This document shows positions 4,107-5,303 of a DNA stretch of 5,303 bases, piece after piece. Source of the stretch: Clostridia bacterium. GTDB lineage: Bacteria > Bacillota > DSM-521 > Neomoorellales > SLTJ01. Position 1 is the stretch's first letter, and the number at the start of each line of letters is the position of its first letter. Made by a program: the position numbers and the translations under genes. The stretch covers positions 1 through 5,303 of the forward strand of contig JACIYD010000133.1 in NCBI GenBank assembly GCA_014360105.1. Direction: 5' to 3'. Under the pieces are notes generated by a model that was not told where the DNA came from, ran no database searches, and was given only the letters and a program-made list of their open reading frames with translations.

Positions 4107-5303
4107 CTACAGTAGGCCTTCCAGTCCGCCGTAAACGGCCTGCAGCTCCCGAGCTTCGAGGGTGCGCTCCAACCGCCGCAGGATCATCTCCAGGCGAAGC
4201 TCACCCTTCCGCAGCTTGGTTGCATCTGCCAAGCGGGCGATCAGGTCAACGGCCGACCTGGCCAGCATCCGCGGTACGGAAGCATATGCCTTTCGCCCCG
4301 CGGGCGGGCAATGCACGTCGAACAGGAGTTCGTCGGTCACCGGCCTCATAATTTCCGCGGGAAGGTCGTCTATGGTGATCCGCGGCCTGTCCTCGAACAA
4401 CGACACCACTTCTTGGAGTACCGGCCAAAAGAGGGCATCGCCCTTGGCGAAGCGGCCCCTGGCGCGCAAAAGGCTTAAAGCCACCGCCGTGCTGAGGATA
4501 ACCTGCGCCTGGGCCGCGCGCACGTTCTCCCGCTCGGTCTGGGTCGCCCTGCGACAATGGCCGTACTCCTCCCGCGCGAGGGCCAGCAGTTGCTTGCGCA
4601 ACGGCTCGATCTCCTCATCCCGCAGAACATCGCTCTCTAGGATCTCCAATCCTTCCAGATCGGCCCAGCCCTTCACGAGCCGTATCTCGCGTATCCCGTT
4701 CCGCCACCTGCAGACGACGGCGTAGGCCACCATTTCAACCGTATCCTCGCCTATCCCAGGGACGGCGACCGCGATGCGCCTTACGCAGGTCGGAAGCTCG
4801 TACTTGCCCACTTCCGCCAGCACCGCCTCAAAGCACGGGTCCCCGTACGAAGCAAAGTGAACGCGTGAGCAACCATCACCCAGGCCCTCTTCGTATAGCT
4901 CTCGCGAGACCGTGAGCGCGGCGCCCTCCGGCACCCCGGCCACCCCGCGGAGCAGAAGGCGCGGCCTGAGCGCATCGTCCACAACCGTGCAGCCGAGGTC
5001 GCGCAAGTATTTAGAGCCGCTGAGCGCCTCCCATATGGCCTCGAGGTTCACCGGCACCGGCATCACCTCTGCCCTTTCGGCCATGCGCTTATAAATCTCG
5101 TATAATTCTTCCGGCGGGATTTCCATGTTCTCTGCCTGCCGCCGCTGGGCTTCCAGCTTTGCCCTCGCCTTGGCCTCCAGGGCCTCCGGGGTGAGGGAGC
5201 CCTCTTCGAGTTGGCGGAAATCCTCGGGTTCGACCGGCAGAAGGGAAACTTGCTGAGGGCCCACGACCATGCTCGCCTGGGCCAGGCGGAAAAGCAGGCG
5301 CCC
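4107..5303 (-). CDS. C-terminal part of a large protein, probably an SNF2-like helicase tail
   Basis: The frame is open across the right edge: 398 residues are visible and the N-terminus is missing. The first Met (5270) is not taken as the start, because RLLFRLAQAS precedes it in frame without a stop. Residues 35-80 are a charged, coiled-coil-like helix rich in Ala, Glu and Arg (ALEAKARAKLEAQRRQAE, PPEELYEIYKRMAERAE). Next come EAIWEALSGSKYLRDLGC, a mixed domain with LTVSRELYEEGLGDG, SYGDPCFEAVLAEVG and LPTCVRRIAVAVPG, and a C-terminal helical part. No Walker, DEAD or other catalytic motif is visible. The overall look recalls the long region after the motor in SNF2-family helicases of bacterial defence loci (DrmD-like). 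This rests on memory of the family, not a search, and the helicase core must lie to the right. The stop at 4107 joins directly onto the ydcF remnant. Confidence 0.55.
   Translation of the reverse strand, partial: GRLLFRLAQASMVVGPQQVSLLPVEPEDFRQLEEGSLTPEALEAKARAKLEAQRRQAENMEIPPEELYEIYKRMAERAEVMPVPVNLEAIWEALSGSKYLRDLGCTVVDDALRPRLLLRGVAGVPEGAALTVSRELYEEGLGDGCSRVHFASYGDPCFEAVLAEVGKYELPTCVRRIAVAVPGIGEDTVEMVAYAVVCRWRNGIREIRLVKGWADLEGLEILESDVLRDEEIEPLRKQLLALAREEYGHCRRATQTERENVRAAQAQVILSTAVALSLLRARGRFAKGDALFWPVLQEVVSLFEDRPRITIDDLPAEIMRPVTDELLFDVHCPPAGRKAYASVPRMLARSAVDLIARLADATKLRKGELRLEMILRRLERTLEARELQAVYGGLEGLL

Noticed and set aside
4162..4725. Plus-strand frame of 187 codons opposite the helicase-like gene
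   Set aside because: It is Ser/Arg-rich shadow sequence of a coherent minus-strand protein, with no motifs.
1..5303. CRISPR array, tRNA or rRNA genes, complete transposon
   Set aside because: No regularly spaced repeats, no cloverleaf with a GTTC-type T-loop, no rRNA-like stretch and no transposase frame were seen on either strand.
4107..5303. A complete DISARM-like defence system
   Set aside because: Only the C-terminal tail of one helicase-like protein is present. No methylase, PLD or DUF1998 partner lies in the window, and the helicase core is not visible.

Overview
The window reads as high-GC chromosomal DNA from a Firmicutes-type anaerobe, possibly a thermophile of the Moorella/Desulfotomaculum/Peptococcia kind. 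That placement is inference from three things: a DUF5693 membrane protein, the degV and ydcF relatives, and GTG/TTG starts with purine-rich ribosome binding sites. Hand counts give about 68% GC on one line inside the DUF5693 gene (1921-1980), against 45-48% for 3181-3300. All intact genes are on the minus strand; the only plus-strand gene is a broken one.

In transcription order, from the right edge leftwards, the layout is as follows. (1) 5303-4107 is the C-terminal 398 residues of a large protein, probably the tail of an SNF2-like helicase, with its N-terminus outside the window. (2) 4106-3640 is the 3' part of a ydcF-like (DUF218) gene. It has no N-terminus, begins directly at the helicase stop codon, and is split by a frameshift. 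(3) 3639-3387 holds no convincing gene. It carries two inverted-repeat structures, a weak promoter candidate and a possible insertion-sequence end. (4) 3386-2615 is a two-gene, toxin-antitoxin-like module of a DUF433 protein (frameshifted near its start) and a DUF5615 PIN-like protein. (5) 2714 to about 2830, on the plus strand, is a 5' fragment of degV. It lies antisense to the end of the DUF5615 reading frame. (6) 2587-578 is an intact DUF5693 membrane protein. (7) 590-1 is the N-terminal part of an ATP-grasp enzyme, translationally coupled to DUF5693.

The main story is a decayed, rearranged segment (about 2819-4106) between two intact loci. On one side degV keeps only its first 35 or so codons. 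On the other, ydcF keeps only its C-terminal half. Between them sits a lower-GC toxin-antitoxin-like pair. At the left junction the DUF5615 frame has lost its normal C-terminus and runs on through the antisense strand of the degV fragment, giving a chimeric protein with about 72 residues of apparently new sequence. The left side (DUF5693 plus ATP-grasp) looks like a working envelope-related operon. I found no tRNA, rRNA or CRISPR array.
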